A DNA stretch of 20,271 nt from Defluviitaleaceae bacterium. GTDB taxonomy: Bacteria; Bacillota; Clostridia; Lachnospirales; WQUN01. Below, one piece after another: positions 5,201 to 13,088 of this stretch (the stretch's first letter is position 1; each line of letters opens with the position of its first letter). The notes beneath the pieces were generated by a model. The model worked only from the letters and a program-made list of their open reading frames with translations. It was not told the DNA's origin and did no database searches. A program made the position numbers and the translations under genes. The stretch covers positions 1 to 20,271 of the forward strand of contig WRKK01000349.1 in NCBI GenBank assembly GCA_009782245.1, read 5' to 3'.

Positions 5201-8054
5201 ATACCTGCACATCGTCCGAACTTTGGATAAACTCTGGTGCTAAAACTATGCCGATATAATGGGGCGTTTCGGTTACATTTGTCTCAAAACCCCGCAAAGT
5301 AAAGGTGTATTCGTACAGCGTTAGATGTTGCGGAACGCCCAAACTAATCCGCAAGTTATCGGCGGTTTGTTCGTAAACACCCACATTTTGTATAGCAATC
5401 GCAGAGCCAGCCGTTACGCTAAGCCGCTGAAATCCCACAACTGTGTTGGTGCTGTCGTAAAAAACTATGCCAAAATGTTCGGTTGTATTTGCCGCAATGG
5501 CAACGCCCGTGTTTAGACTGGCCAAATCAGTCAAAAAGTCATATATAAGGCGGTTAGTTACATCTAACGAGTTATTCGCATTGTAAGCCGCCACCGCTTG
5601 GGACGAAGTTTCAAAATCGCCCCGCACCGCCAGCGGTCTGTATGCGGCGTAAGCAGAATTTAGCGTTATGCCAAAATAACGAGACGGAGCAGTAAGCCCA
5701 TCGCTGACAATTCTAGTAAAGGCGGTGGTTGTAGTGCCTGCGGCGGCAGGGTTGGTAAAAATAAGCGGACTAATCAACCCTCCGCGCGAGCCGCCCGTTT
5801 CGTCAACAAAGCGTATTTCGGAGATTCTGCTGGGTATGCTTGGCACATTAACGGTTAAAATAAGCCTGTGAAAGCCCACAACAGCGTTAGCGTTAGCGGG
5901 GTTGCGGAATATTATTGCAAAGTTCATTGTGCCAGGCACAAGTTCGACGTTTAGTGCGGGGTTGGTTTGAAGTTGTGCTGTGCCTATAACTCGGTCGGTT
6001 ACGTCCAATGCTGGGTTTGCGTCAACAGCGGCTTGCACTTCCGCAAGAGTTGTAAAGTCCGTTTGCACTATTTGCGGCGTGTACACATCATAGTTTGTGT
6101 GAAGATTTATCGCAAAATAATGCGGATTTACGCCAAAACCAGCGGCGGATAAGTTGATGGTTCTGGTTGTTGTGCCTGTCATTGGGTTTGTTGTTGCTGG
6201 CGGTGTTGCTGGCGGGTGAAATAATCCGCCTGTAGAGTGAACCAACCTTGTTCCGCCAACCTCTTCAACAATGGAAATGCCCGACACTCTTGCTGGAAAG
6301 GAGGGTACGGTAATTGTTACGTCCAATCGGTGCAAAATTTCAACATTGCCGCCATTTTCAAAAAATATAGCAAAACTGTATATGCCAGGCTGGTCGATTC
6401 TAAAGCCTGTGCTTGTCGCCGTTAAATCGGAAATATTTAGCACATTGCTGGTAACATTTTGTGTGGTGGCGGCGGCGAGTATTTCGGCGGCGGTTGCGTT
6501 GTTGGGCGTGTTGTTGTCAATGCTGAACACTTGCGGGGTGTAATCTGCAAGATTGTGGTCGGGGTCTGTGCCAATATCAAAGGCAATAAAACTAGGGTTA
6601 ATGCCAAAACCACGCAGATTACGAGAAATCGAAACAGCTTGGAAATCTGTTGTGCTAGACGATATTGAAACTGACTGTACAAAATTACCTCGGTTGCCGT
6701 CTATTTCTTCTATTATGCGAAAGTTGGCAACACGCTGGTTGGCTGGCACAACTTGACCTACGTTTACATTAAACCTATGCAAACCGACAGCGTTTCCGCC
6801 TTGCATAAAAAGAATAGCAAAATTGTACCCGCCCGATTGGTTTACTTGAAAGCCGCTGTTTGCGGTTGACATATTTTGGTCTAAAACTTGGCTTGTAACG
6901 GTGCGGTCGGGTTCGGTTTCAAACAGGGTTACTATTTCGGCTAAAGTTGCGTTTGCAAAACCGACTGGCAGATGCACAACTTCCACGGTGTAATTTTGCC
7001 TAAGCATGGGGTCTATCGTAAAATCTAAAAAATGCGGGGTAAACGTTGTGCCAACCAAAGTTGCCATTAGCCACGCCGTTTGCGATTCACCTGTGCCAGA
7101 TAAATTAGTGCTTTCTGATAATACTCTAGTGCCGTCGTTTTGGTGGTACAGCCGCGCACTTTGCACAACGCTTGGCGGAGCAACTAAAACGGAAATTCTA
7201 TAGCGAACATTTTCGGGGTCTAGCTGGGCGGCGGACCCGACAATAAATTCCAGTTCGTGTAGTGCGGGGCGGGATAAATCTATAATGCCGTTATCGATAA
7301 TTTGGTGCGGAACGCCCTCGTTGGGTAAATCGTGGCGAACCCAAACAACTTCGTTACCTGCGGCGGAACTAACAATAGAGGAAACTCGCACATTGTTGAA
7401 CTGAAAGCGGTCGTAAATATAGCTTAAAGTTATGGGGTCTAGTTCCACAACACGCAACGGTAGCAACGAGGCTGGCTCGAACGGAGCATCAAAAAATTGT
7501 TTAGGAACTGGCCGCAACACAATAACATCGTTGCCGACAATTAAGCTGATAGACTGCAACAAGTTAGGGTTATTCTGCACGGTGGCAACGCTAAAAATAT
7601 GGTTGCCCACTTGCACGGTACTTTGCGGCGTATCAAACCATTCAATAAAAGTTACGCCCTGGTACTGAAATTGCACCTCGTACGGGAAAAATGCGTTATC
7701 TTCTAGCTGAATGGTAAAATTGCCAAAACTGTCAAAAAGTCGGTAGTTCCACGGCGTTTGTGCCGCACGTTGCGTATCAAAGCCAACAGTTACTTCTTGT
7801 CTGCCAAGGTTAAAAATAACCTCGCTTGTGCCGCCAATAGCGGGCGGTGTGGCAAATTCGATTTCGGCGGTAGCGTTAAATAAATTTGGCAAGCCGATAA
7901 AATCTAAAATGCTGGTGTCTTCGTTGGCAAAGGCTATAGAAGCAACCGAAACGCTAGATATAGCCAAAACTAACGCCAAAAACATTGCCAATTTCTTTTT
8001 CAAATTTTTCCAATTTTTCCAATTTTTCCAGTTGTTCCAGTTTTTCAATTTCAT
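2226..8054 (-). CDS. Giant SLH-domain cell-surface protein, 1942 residues
   Basis: A signal peptide (about 1-43) has an unusual NWKNWKNWKN-expanded basic start and then a hydrophobic core. Five tandem modules of roughly 147 residues begin near 296, 441, 588, 741 and 886; each starts with a V-x-E-x-x-G-x-R-type strand and ends with an F-x-I-x-F...G-x-x-R/L-x-V strand. An Ig-like segment (about 1300-1400) resembles putative Ig families. A Gly/Asn/Gln- and Pro-rich linker spans about 1505-1605. Three SLH domains close the protein (about 1758-1822, 1823-1887 and 1888-1942), with motifs such as FxDI, WAxxRGIIQGFGDGTFRPN and TRxE/Q. SLH triplets bind pyruvylated secondary wall polymer, so the protein should sit on the cell surface. 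The start follows GGAGG, with only 12 bases after the kinase stop, so the two are co-translated or co-transcribed. Confidence 0.92.
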   Translation of the reverse strand: MKLKNWNNWKNWKNWKNLKKKLAMFLALVLAISSVSVASIAFANEDTSILDFIGLPNLFNATAEIEFATPPAIGGTSEVIFNLGRQEVTVGFDTQRAAQTPWNYRLFDSFGNFTIQLEDNAFFPYEVQFQYQGVTFIEWFDTPQSTVQVGNHIFSVATVQNNPNLLQSISLIVGNDVIVLRPVPKQFFDAPFEPASLLPLRVVELDPITLSYIYDRFQFNNVRVSSIVSSAAGNEVVWVRHDLPNEGVPHQIIDNGIIDLSRPALHELEFIVGSAAQLDPENVRYRISVLVAPPSVVQSARLYHQNDGTRVLSESTNLSGTGESQTAWLMATLVGTTFTPHFLDFTIDPMLRQNYTVEVVHLPVGFANATLAEIVTLFETEPDRTVTSQVLDQNMSTANSGFQVNQSGGYNFAILFMQGGNAVGLHRFNVNVGQVVPANQRVANFRIIEEIDGNRGNFVQSVSISSSTTDFQAVSISRNLRGFGINPSFIAFDIGTDPDHNLADYTPQVFSIDNNTPNNATAAEILAAATTQNVTSNVLNISDLTATSTGFRIDQPGIYSFAIFFENGGNVEILHRLDVTITVPSFPARVSGISIVEEVGGTRLVHSTGGLFHPPATPPATTNPMTGTTTRTINLSAAGFGVNPHYFAINLHTNYDVYTPQIVQTDFTTLAEVQAAVDANPALDVTDRVIGTAQLQTNPALNVELVPGTMNFAIIFRNPANANAVVGFHRLILTVNVPSIPSRISEIRFVDETGGSRGGLISPLIFTNPAAAGTTTTAFTRIVSDGLTAPSRYFGITLNSAYAAYRPLAVRGDFETSSQAVAAYNANNSLDVTNRLIYDFLTDLASLNTGVAIAANTTEHFGIVFYDSTNTVVGFQRLSVTAGSAIAIQNVGVYEQTADNLRISLGVPQHLTLYEYTFTLRGFETNVTETPHYIGIVLAPEFIQSSDDVQVFSGHFATAAAAVASGTNVTSQIVLQNLTELATANSGVRATAAINPFTIVFFVGGQPVSAINFTVELSPRDDSLGEPFNPGERDPWFNVLGAVGLENYYIVPYEHDTYFAHGFQTVLFLDTNVDLSQLVPTFDPDPQTDALIFAGTIGNPGARQFSGQSSRDFSGGPVQYAAITPLGSGLRNYWVTFVPQFTGGGRLFVNGINGPIIADPVNNPRNLPTREVFLNERHNNVHDIFIANVGNAPLTGLRAELTLNPTANNAALDRYWTVGGTGNDTLAAFTTTDPPAAGYEGELPNVAKIRIIQNGSGEIEGILTITADGQPPIEIRITGQAGDPVVTTTTLDDAVLYVPYQAIILNSNMYPWNRVRTIIIEGEEELENIGMELRPSGELYGIPTGTGEFAFTVELQNSNAIFANTRHSFVLRVLSNDDNELVAQQTDVGHEITDWVGLQMNGYNVVMDVASEAQRTFLTAGLYAEFIRFWLNGEPLVSGVDYIAEPGSTRIIIQEQTFERARPTGPNTIAAEFRVNADEGTPEVLGGRLNRAAQNFTLVVPPQPTNPPTGGGGNQGGGNNQGGGGGNQGGGNQGGNVGNAHETDGEIPIQPPRPTTNNAGGQGNQANQGNQGNQANQGGQTQPPAPEPIPQPTPQPPIVPVIPPPIANVVTLPPFESTGNTAGFLLPMEVVRQYVVDGNISIVLDTGILGRISLNQAALIGLSALTGEMFHFTIVIQNGQAILQIMLDDTPVSTVNGGLRVVFPNIVPFAVPEDEIIVLLNANGTAVPVRKAFVENGMVYALITQTGTISTTSNFTQFNDIEPANWFASVVQFVVNRGALAVNSLLSGVGNLFNPNVPATRAETVHAFFEIEDTIFFGGNLMFNDISVEDVHSTGINWAATRGIIQGFGDGTFRPNENITRQQIAIVLMNYANSLGLDTTARGYMGNFGDASQVAPWADDAVRWAVAVGLMQGDGANLNPNSNATRAEVSQIVRNMVRFVVR
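8003..8038. repeat. 9-bp tandem repeat in the SLH signal-peptide codons
   Basis: Three perfect copies of AATTTTTCC (8003-8029) followed by a diverged copy. In the coding direction they give the repeated Asn-Trp-Lys tripeptide at the start of the SLH signal peptide. The 9-bp period keeps the frame, so copy-number change would lengthen or shorten the basic N-region without breaking the gene. Confidence 0.85.
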
Positions 8055-8066
8055 AGTTAATCCTCC

Positions 8067-10928
8067 TTAATTTTGTGTTGCCATTGCAATAAGGTCGTCT
8101 ATATTATAAATGCGAGAAACTCGCAAGTTGCCCGTGGGATAGTTGAAAACCAAGGTATATTCGCCATTTTGCGGGTTTTGCAAAATATCGTTTAAGTAGT
8201 GCAAAATTGCCAACTGTTCGCCTTGTGCGTTTAGCAAAATGCCGAAAGCGTGTCCGTCTGTTCCTCTAATATACTGGGTTACAATGTAATTGCCAGCTTG
8301 TGTTACGTATGTTAAAAATGCGTCTTGCTCTAGTTCTCGTATGAAGTTGCCTGTTATTACGCTGTATGCGCGGGGTGCGGCGTGTAAGGCTGATTCTATG
8401 CGTAGAGTGTCGGTGTAAAATATTTCAAACAGCGTTTCATCTGGCGGTGCGGCGGTCTGCTCGAATAGCAAAGTGCCGTCCTGTGCCGAGAACGCTTTTA
8501 TTGTGCCGTCCCGATAGGTTACTTCTAAATAATCTACATAATCTACTAAATGACCATTATGACCATTTTGTGCAACCCGCCGAAATTGCTGATCGTGCAC
8601 TTCGCCAGCATTGGGAATTTGCACCTCTGCTATTAAGCCGCCCATTATATCATACAACCGAAAATGCTGCACGCCGTACAACATAACCGTTTGCCAATCG
8701 CTGCTAATTCGGGCTTGGTGGTGCGAAAAAGTTGGGTCGAAGGTAAAAATATTGGCGGTTTCGTTGGTTTTTAGCTGCATAGCCAAAATATTGGGCGAAT
8801 CCAGCGTTGCGGCTAAAGCGGTATATCTTGCAATTTGCACCATATTTGCAGACATTTCCTGTGCAGATATAATATTAGCAAAAATATCAAAAAATTGCAA
8901 CTGGGTTGTGCCGCTGTTGTCGGCGGCGATAATGGCGTGTTCGGCGGTAATGTCAAACGCCAGAATATTATAAGGCGTTGTAACCAGCGGAATTTGCTCA
9001 TTTGTTGCCATATTAATTTCCACTAAAATATTTGCGGTTTGCACAAAAATTCCCGTTGCGTCTGCGTGGGCAATAAAAGGCGTTTGCGATTCAAAGCCGC
9101 CCATTTGCTCGCCTGTTTGGCTATTTAGCACAACAAAAATCGAGTTATTTTGCGAAATAGCCGAAAAAGCGAAATAATTTTCGTGAAAACCGCCGTCAAA
9201 GCGGGTAAAGTTGGAAGTTTCGTCAAAAAGTTGCATATTTTCGGCTGGGTTTGCGGGGCTATACAGCCACAACGAGCCATCGGCAAAACTAACCGCCGCC
9301 AGCGAGCCATCGTGGTTTATCGCAAGCAAATTTTCCTGCGGATTAGCAAAAATGTCATTCGGCGGAACTCGCTGCTGGTTGCCGTTAAAATTTATTTGGG
9401 AAATAACCGCTCCGTTGGCGGCATTGTAGAGGGTTGCAAAAGAGTTATCTCGGTAAATTGCGGCAACCGTGCTGTTATCGGCGGATATTGCAATAGCGGT
9501 GGCAAGTTCGCCCCGCCACAGGTTTGCGCCCGTTATAAAATTACGTGCCGTTATGCCGTTCGGGCTAGGGTAAACAATAATATCTTCCGTTAAAAAGCGT
9601 ACTTCCGCCAAAGCGGAATTAACAGCGGGTAAAGTTGCAAGCGGTTGCAAAGTGGCTGTATCAAAAACGGTAACATTGCCCAAAAACACCGCCGCCGCGC
9701 GGCTGCCGCTATCAGAAATCTGCAAAAATAGCGGGTTGGCGGGCAATGCAAAAAATCCAAGCGGCTTAAACCCGTCGGATAAATCGTAAACGTTAAGTGC
9801 GTTCGTTAGTGCTAATTGCCCTTGCGAAGTTTGCCGTATTTGCAACGATTGCAGGGCGTATTCCGTGGCGGCGGCTATATTGCCTTGTTGCAACGCCGTA
9901 CCAGATTGTTCCGCCATTAAAAATGCCGTTTGCAGTTGCTCGTTTTGCTGTAAGCCAAAAAACGTAGTTAAAACGCCCATCAAAAACAGCATTGTAATAA
10001 AAGTAGCGGCTATTGCCCGTATTCGGCGGAACTGTTTGGTGCGGTAATCGTTTTTACGCATATTGTGCAGTGCGGCCAGCATTTCTTGGGCGGATTGCCA
10101 GCGGTCTTCTTTGCGGGGTTTCATGGCTTTGTTGATAATATCGGCAAAAGCCAGACTGCAAATTTGGCTATTTAGCGGGATAACATTTGTGGCGTTTTGC
10201 GGCGGCTTTATCCCGCAAATGGCGTGGTACAAAGTAGCGCCAAGGCTGTAAATATCCGATTGTGTAGTTAGTATAACTTTTCTGCCAGTTTTTCTGTAGC
10301 TTTCGGAATACATATTTACGGTATCGTCGGGGCTGCTAAAATCTACGCCGTAATGTTCGGGCGATGCGTAACCTTGACTGCGCCCAACTGCAATAGCGCC
10401 AGCCTCGCCCAACGCAAGGGCAATATTAAAATCGATAAGATAAGTTTCGCCGTCGGGAGCTACCATAACGTTTGCGGGTTTAATATCGGCGTGTAAAATG
10501 CCGTGCGGCGGACGGCTATGCAGGTAAATAAGGGCTTGTAACAGCTGTTTTGTAATATCGATAATTTGTGCCTGGCTAAACGGGAAATTCATTTTCAGCA
10601 AATATTCCAAGCTATTGCCAGCGATGTAGTCCATAACGGTGTACACAATATTATTTTCTATAACAAAGTCGTACACTTGCGGGATATTAGTATGGCTAAG
10701 ATATTTCAGCGAGTCCGCCTCTCGGCGCAACGAAACAAGCCGCGAGGCGGTACTCTGCGGCGAAGACGAGCCCGAAATAAGCTGTTCGGTGGTTTCTTGT
10801 GTAAATGTGCGTTTGTCTGCCTTTAGCACTACTTTTTTCTTTAACCGCAAATGTTCAGCAAGATACACTACTCCGCCGCCGCCAGCACCAATTTCCGCTA
10901 TTATTTGATACGTCTGTGCTATTATCAA
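8067..10928 (-). CDS. Membrane Ser/Thr protein kinase with extracytoplasmic propeller-like domain
   Basis: 953 residues, TTG start behind AGGAGG. The kinase domain (about 7-290) has a Gly-rich loop GAGGGGVV (14-21), ATP-binding Lys36 (VVLK), Glu70, catalytic HADIKPAN (His146, Asp148, Lys150, Asn153), a metal-binding Asp167 in DFN rather than DFG, YASPE (187-191) and SDIYSLG. One membrane helix follows (about 303-324). The outside part starts with a helical segment like those preceding WD40/PQQ propellers (ALQQGNIAAATEYALQSL) and continues for over 550 residues of beta-rich repeats that look like a propeller sensor. PknB-family kinases phosphorylate Thr/Ser; FHA domains of the two neighbouring proteins are the obvious readers. 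Directly upstream of the SLH gene (12-base gap). Confidence 0.92.
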   Translation of the reverse strand: MIIAQTYQIIAEIGAGGGGVVYLAEHLRLKKKVVLKADKRTFTQETTEQLISGSSSPQSTASRLVSLRREADSLKYLSHTNIPQVYDFVIENNIVYTVMDYIAGNSLEYLLKMNFPFSQAQIIDITKQLLQALIYLHSRPPHGILHADIKPANVMVAPDGETYLIDFNIALALGEAGAIAVGRSQGYASPEHYGVDFSSPDDTVNMYSESYRKTGRKVILTTQSDIYSLGATLYHAICGIKPPQNATNVIPLNSQICSLAFADIINKAMKPRKEDRWQSAQEMLAALHNMRKNDYRTKQFRRIRAIAATFITMLFLMGVLTTFFGLQQNEQLQTAFLMAEQSGTALQQGNIAAATEYALQSLQIRQTSQGQLALTNALNVYDLSDGFKPLGFFALPANPLFLQISDSGSRAAAVFLGNVTVFDTATLQPLATLPAVNSALAEVRFLTEDIIVYPSPNGITARNFITGANLWRGELATAIAISADNSTVAAIYRDNSFATLYNAANGAVISQINFNGNQQRVPPNDIFANPQENLLAINHDGSLAAVSFADGSLWLYSPANPAENMQLFDETSNFTRFDGGFHENYFAFSAISQNNSIFVVLNSQTGEQMGGFESQTPFIAHADATGIFVQTANILVEINMATNEQIPLVTTPYNILAFDITAEHAIIAADNSGTTQLQFFDIFANIISAQEMSANMVQIARYTALAATLDSPNILAMQLKTNETANIFTFDPTFSHHQARISSDWQTVMLYGVQHFRLYDIMGGLIAEVQIPNAGEVHDQQFRRVAQNGHNGHLVDYVDYLEVTYRDGTIKAFSAQDGTLLFEQTAAPPDETLFEIFYTDTLRIESALHAAPRAYSVITGNFIRELEQDAFLTYVTQAGNYIVTQYIRGTDGHAFGILLNAQGEQLAILHYLNDILQNPQNGEYTLVFNYPTGNLRVSRIYNIDDLIAMATQN

Positions 10929-10961
10929 GTTTTATCCTCCTGTTCGATACCTTAAAACCGT

Positions 10962-10999
10962 GGGGGGACGGGCGACCGTCCTCGGTCGCCCGTTCCCCC
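10962..10999. repeat. Dispersed palindromic element, copy 1
   Basis: A palindrome of form GGGCGACC-GTCCTC-GGTCGCCC flanked by G and C runs. Bases 10970-10999 are identical, in reverse complement, to 20229-20258 at the other end of the window: 30 of 30 matches. Located 34 bases upstream of the kinase start. It is a repeated, non-coding, hairpin-forming element. Confidence 0.9.
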
Positions 11000-11001
11000 A
11001 A

Positions 11002-11240
11002 CGTATTCGCCCGTTGTTGCCTGTTCGGTTGCCCGTTTTGGTTTGCCCGTTCGTTTGCCCGTTTCGGTCGCCCGTTTCGGTTGCCCGTTCGTTTGCCCGT
11101 TTTGGTTGCCCGTTCGTTTGCCCGTTTGGTTGCCCGTTCGTTTGCCCGTTTTGGTCGCCCGTTCGTTTGCCCGTTTCGGTCGCTCGTTCGTTTGCCCGTT
11201 TCGGTCGCCCGTTCGTTTGTCCGTTTGCCTGTTCCTTACA
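11002..11240. repeat. Degenerate tandem array of about 12-bp GCCCGTT units upstream of the kinase
   Basis: About 18 copies of a unit alternating CGTTTGCCCGTT and YYGGTYGCCCGTT, average spacing about 12 bases, with scattered substitutions. The minus strand is rich in GGG triplets at regular intervals. Long open frames here (Thr/Asn/Gly/Lys/Arg repeats on the minus strand) are products of the repeat and are not called as genes. The array fills most of the 482-base gap between the DUF805-FHA gene and the kinase; with the promoter proposed at 11270-11298 it would lie in the kinase mRNA leader. Confidence 0.9.
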
Positions 11241-11269
11241 CACACGGGCAGATAATATTACTGTCATTA

Positions 11270-11298
11270 ATTTAATGGTAAAAAATTGTAATTTTCAA
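11270..11298 (-). promoter_or_regulatory. Possible promoter for kinase-SLH pair
   Basis: On the minus strand TTGAAA (11298-11293), a 17-base spacer and TTAAAT (11275-11270). Moderate match to sigma-A consensus in an AT-rich island between the repeat array and the DUF805-FHA stop. If used, the kinase mRNA would have a leader of about 335 bases made mostly of the tandem array. Confidence 0.3.
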
Positions 11299-11339
11299 CA
11301 GTTGGGCTATTGCGAAAGGCAAGCAAACCGCAAGGGGGC

Positions 11340-11377
11340 GGCTCATTTGCTCGCCATACGGCGCTCACAAACGAGCC
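11340..11377. repeat. Stem-loop downstream of the DUF805-FHA gene
   Basis: Outer arms GGCTCATTTG (11340-11349) and CAAACGAGCC (11368-11377) pair with one wobble; inner arms CGCC and GGCG pair around ATAC. There is no T-run on the minus strand, so it is not a classical terminator. It could stabilise the 3' end of the upstream transcript or be another dispersed palindromic repeat. Confidence 0.6.
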
Positions 11378-11410
11378 TGTAGGCAAGATTGTTGCAAACA
11401 TATACAACTA

Positions 11411-12559
11411 TTATATCTGCAACTTCAGTTCCCGTTTGCCAATTTTCACAATATCGCCCACGTTTATCAATGTTGGAATGTTGGGCTGAATTTTTGCACC
11501 GTTTATAAACGTGCCATTTTTGGAATTTAGGTCTGTAACGTAGTGCTTGTCGAATGTGTTGGTTACAGTTATATGCTCTTTGCCGATAAATTTGTCGTCT
11601 TCGTCGGAAAAGCAGTGGTGCGTTGTGCCAGTTTGTCTGCCGATTACGAATGGATATTGCGTAAAAGGTATAGTTTTGGTGGGTCTGCCGTTTTCTAGTA
11701 GTGCAAAACTGGCGGTACTAGCGGGAGACAAAAAGACGGTGTCTGCGGCTAAATCTTGTTCGGTGAAAACATCGCTGTAAGTATCGTAAACAGGTGGGGC
11801 TTGTGGTGCGGGGCGTGGTGCGGGTGGTGCGGCGGGTTGCACGGGTGGCGGCGGATAACTTGCGGCAGGTTGCACGGGCGGCGGTGGCGGATAGCTTGCG
11901 GCGGGTGGTTGCGGCGGCGGTGCAAATTGCGGAGCAGGTGGGTAGCTTGGTGCTTGCGGGTTATACGCATCGTGCGGGTTGTATGCTTGTGGTGCTTGCG
12001 GTGCTTGCGGATAGCCCGTTGCATATGGGTTGTACGCTCGTGGGTCTGGGCCGTAAATATTTGGGCCCGCTTGCCCTTGCGTTGCCAACAGCACAATTAT
12101 GTATATAAACATTGCAAGCGAAACTAGCGACATTATTACTCCAAAAAGCATCATACCCGCGCCAGCACCAGCCGCACCCATGCCGCCGCCAAAAGCAGCG
12201 CCAAGTCCGCCAAAAATAGCAGCAGCACCGCCAAAAATCATTAAAGTAAGGCCTATCCCAGAAAGTAGCCCAGTTACAATAGAAATTAAAAAGTAAAAAC
12301 CGCCAGATCTACCAATATCGTGAAAGCGGCGTACAGCCAAAGATAAACCAGGTATAATAATCACGAGACCATATACACCTTGCAACAGCGATAGCACCGA
12401 GGACAAAGCAGTAGCGATAAAAACAAGCCCCAGAATAGAAAGAACAGTATTAATAAGTATATTTGCCAAATAAAAGTACCAATATTCTGCGCGGGTGGCT
12501 CTACCGCTAAAGTTTACATAGTTGCGAAACGCACTAGCATAGCACTGAGAAAAAGTCAT
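11411..12559 (-). CDS. DUF805 membrane domain fused to FHA domain
   Basis: 382 residues; ATG behind AGGAGG. Residues 1-160 are a DUF805 (YhaH-like) membrane domain: the N-terminal RATRAEYWYFY (20-30), the signature RRFHDIGRSG (77-86) and several hydrophobic helices with a Gly/Ala-rich one (105-140). A Pro/Tyr/Gln/Ala-rich linker (about 165-260) has repeated YPPPP and QAPQ motifs. A C-terminal FHA domain (about 295-382) keeps GR (307-308), KEH (327-329) and NSKNGT (345-350), so phosphothreonine binding should be intact. FHA proteins act as phospho-dependent adaptors; here the likely kinase is encoded just downstream. The membrane domain may tether the reader at the secretion site (inference). 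Confidence 0.9.
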   Translation of the reverse strand: MTFSQCYASAFRNYVNFSGRATRAEYWYFYLANILINTVLSILGLVFIATALSSVLSLLQGVYGLVIIIPGLSLAVRRFHDIGRSGGFYFLISIVTGLLSGIGLTLMIFGGAAAIFGGLGAAFGGGMGAAGAGAGMMLFGVIMSLVSLAMFIYIIVLLATQGQAGPNIYGPDPRAYNPYATGYPQAPQAPQAYNPHDAYNPQAPSYPPAPQFAPPPQPPAASYPPPPPVQPAASYPPPPVQPAAPPAPRPAPQAPPVYDTYSDVFTEQDLAADTVFLSPASTASFALLENGRPTKTIPFTQYPFVIGRQTGTTHHCFSDEDDKFIGKEHITVTNTFDKHYVTDLNSKNGTFINGAKIQPNIPTLINVGDIVKIGKRELKLQI

Positions 12560-12574
12560 AAAAATCCTCCTAAG

Positions 12575-12727
12575 TTAGCGAACCAGTTTGCCATATTCGC
12601 TATTTAACTTTTTGTTTAATTTTGCGGCGTGTATTTTTAGGGCAATAGCAGTGGTAATACCCAAAAAAACAGCGGTTGCGGTTATTGTCAAGCCAAGGTA
12701 AAATAAATTTACCAAAAAATTATCCAT
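12575..12727 (-). CDS. 50-residue single-pass membrane protein in the T7SS-like cluster
   Basis: ATG at 12727 lies within the last codons of the DUF4176 gene (8-base overlap) and the frame ends at 12575, 15 bases before the DUF805-FHA start. It reads MDNFLVNLFYLGLTITATAV, FLGITTAIALKIHAAKLNKK, LNSEYGKLVR. One long hydrophobic helix (about 5-31) is followed by a short basic tail. Tight packing with both neighbours and strict strand agreement support a real translated gene. Shape and setting resemble small membrane accessory components of secretion loci, but no family is recognised. Confidence 0.7.
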   Translation of the reverse strand: MDNFLVNLFYLGLTITATAVFLGITTAIALKIHAAKLNKKLNSEYGKLVR

Positions 12728-13055
12728 TGTCGGTTTCCTCGGCGGTTGGCGGGGTTGGTTGCCCCCCTTGCTCTAGTTGTTGTTTGTAGTAGGTTGTAAG
12801 GGTTGATATAAAGTCGTCGCGCTCGGTGTCTTCAAAGCCGCGGAAAATTACTTCGGCAATATTTTCGTGGTTAAACAAAAATTGATATTCTTTGCCCACA
12901 TTGCCCTCTGGATACAATACGCCAACATAATCATAATCGTTGGCTGTGCCGTCTTCTAGCACATCGGTTTGTTTTATACCGAAAATCATAAGGCGTTTTA
13001 TGCCCTCTTTTAATAGGACTATCGAGCCTATTGGTAATAATTCTGCTATTTCCAT
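12720..13055 (-). CDS. DUF4176 protein, T7SS-associated
   Basis: 111 residues. The start follows AAAGGAG. The sequence MEIAELLPIGSIVLLKEG, KRLMIFGIKQ, then DYDYVGVLYPEGNVG and FLFNHENIAEVIFRGFED fits the DUF4176 family (small soluble proteins with a LLPIGSVVxLKxG start and a YxGxxYPEG motif). Family members are repeatedly encoded beside WXG100/LXG genes in Firmicutes and are thought to be T7SS accessory proteins; their biochemical role is not known to me. The C-terminal ~15 residues are a Gln/Pro/Thr/Glu-rich tail. It overlaps the downstream small membrane gene by 8 bases, indicating coupling. Confidence 0.85.
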   Translation of the reverse strand: MEIAELLPIGSIVLLKEGIKRLMIFGIKQTDVLEDGTANDYDYVGVLYPEGNVGKEYQFLFNHENIAEVIFRGFEDTERDDFISTLTTYYKQQLEQGGQPTPPTAEETDNG

Positions 13056-13088
13056 GTTTTGTGTCTCCTTTAATTTTTAGTTTTTTTG

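Noticed and set aside
10962..11240. CRISPR array.
   Set aside because: Units are only about 12 bases, contiguous and degenerate, with no unique spacers and no cas genes nearby.
10932..11267. Long minus- and plus-strand open frames across the GCCCGTT array.
   Set aside because: They are low-complexity products of the tandem repeat in several frames at once, with no ribosome site. They look like repeat shadows.
11340..11377. Intrinsic terminator after the DUF805-FHA gene.
   Set aside because: The stem is good but no T-run follows it on the minus strand; recorded only as a stem-loop.
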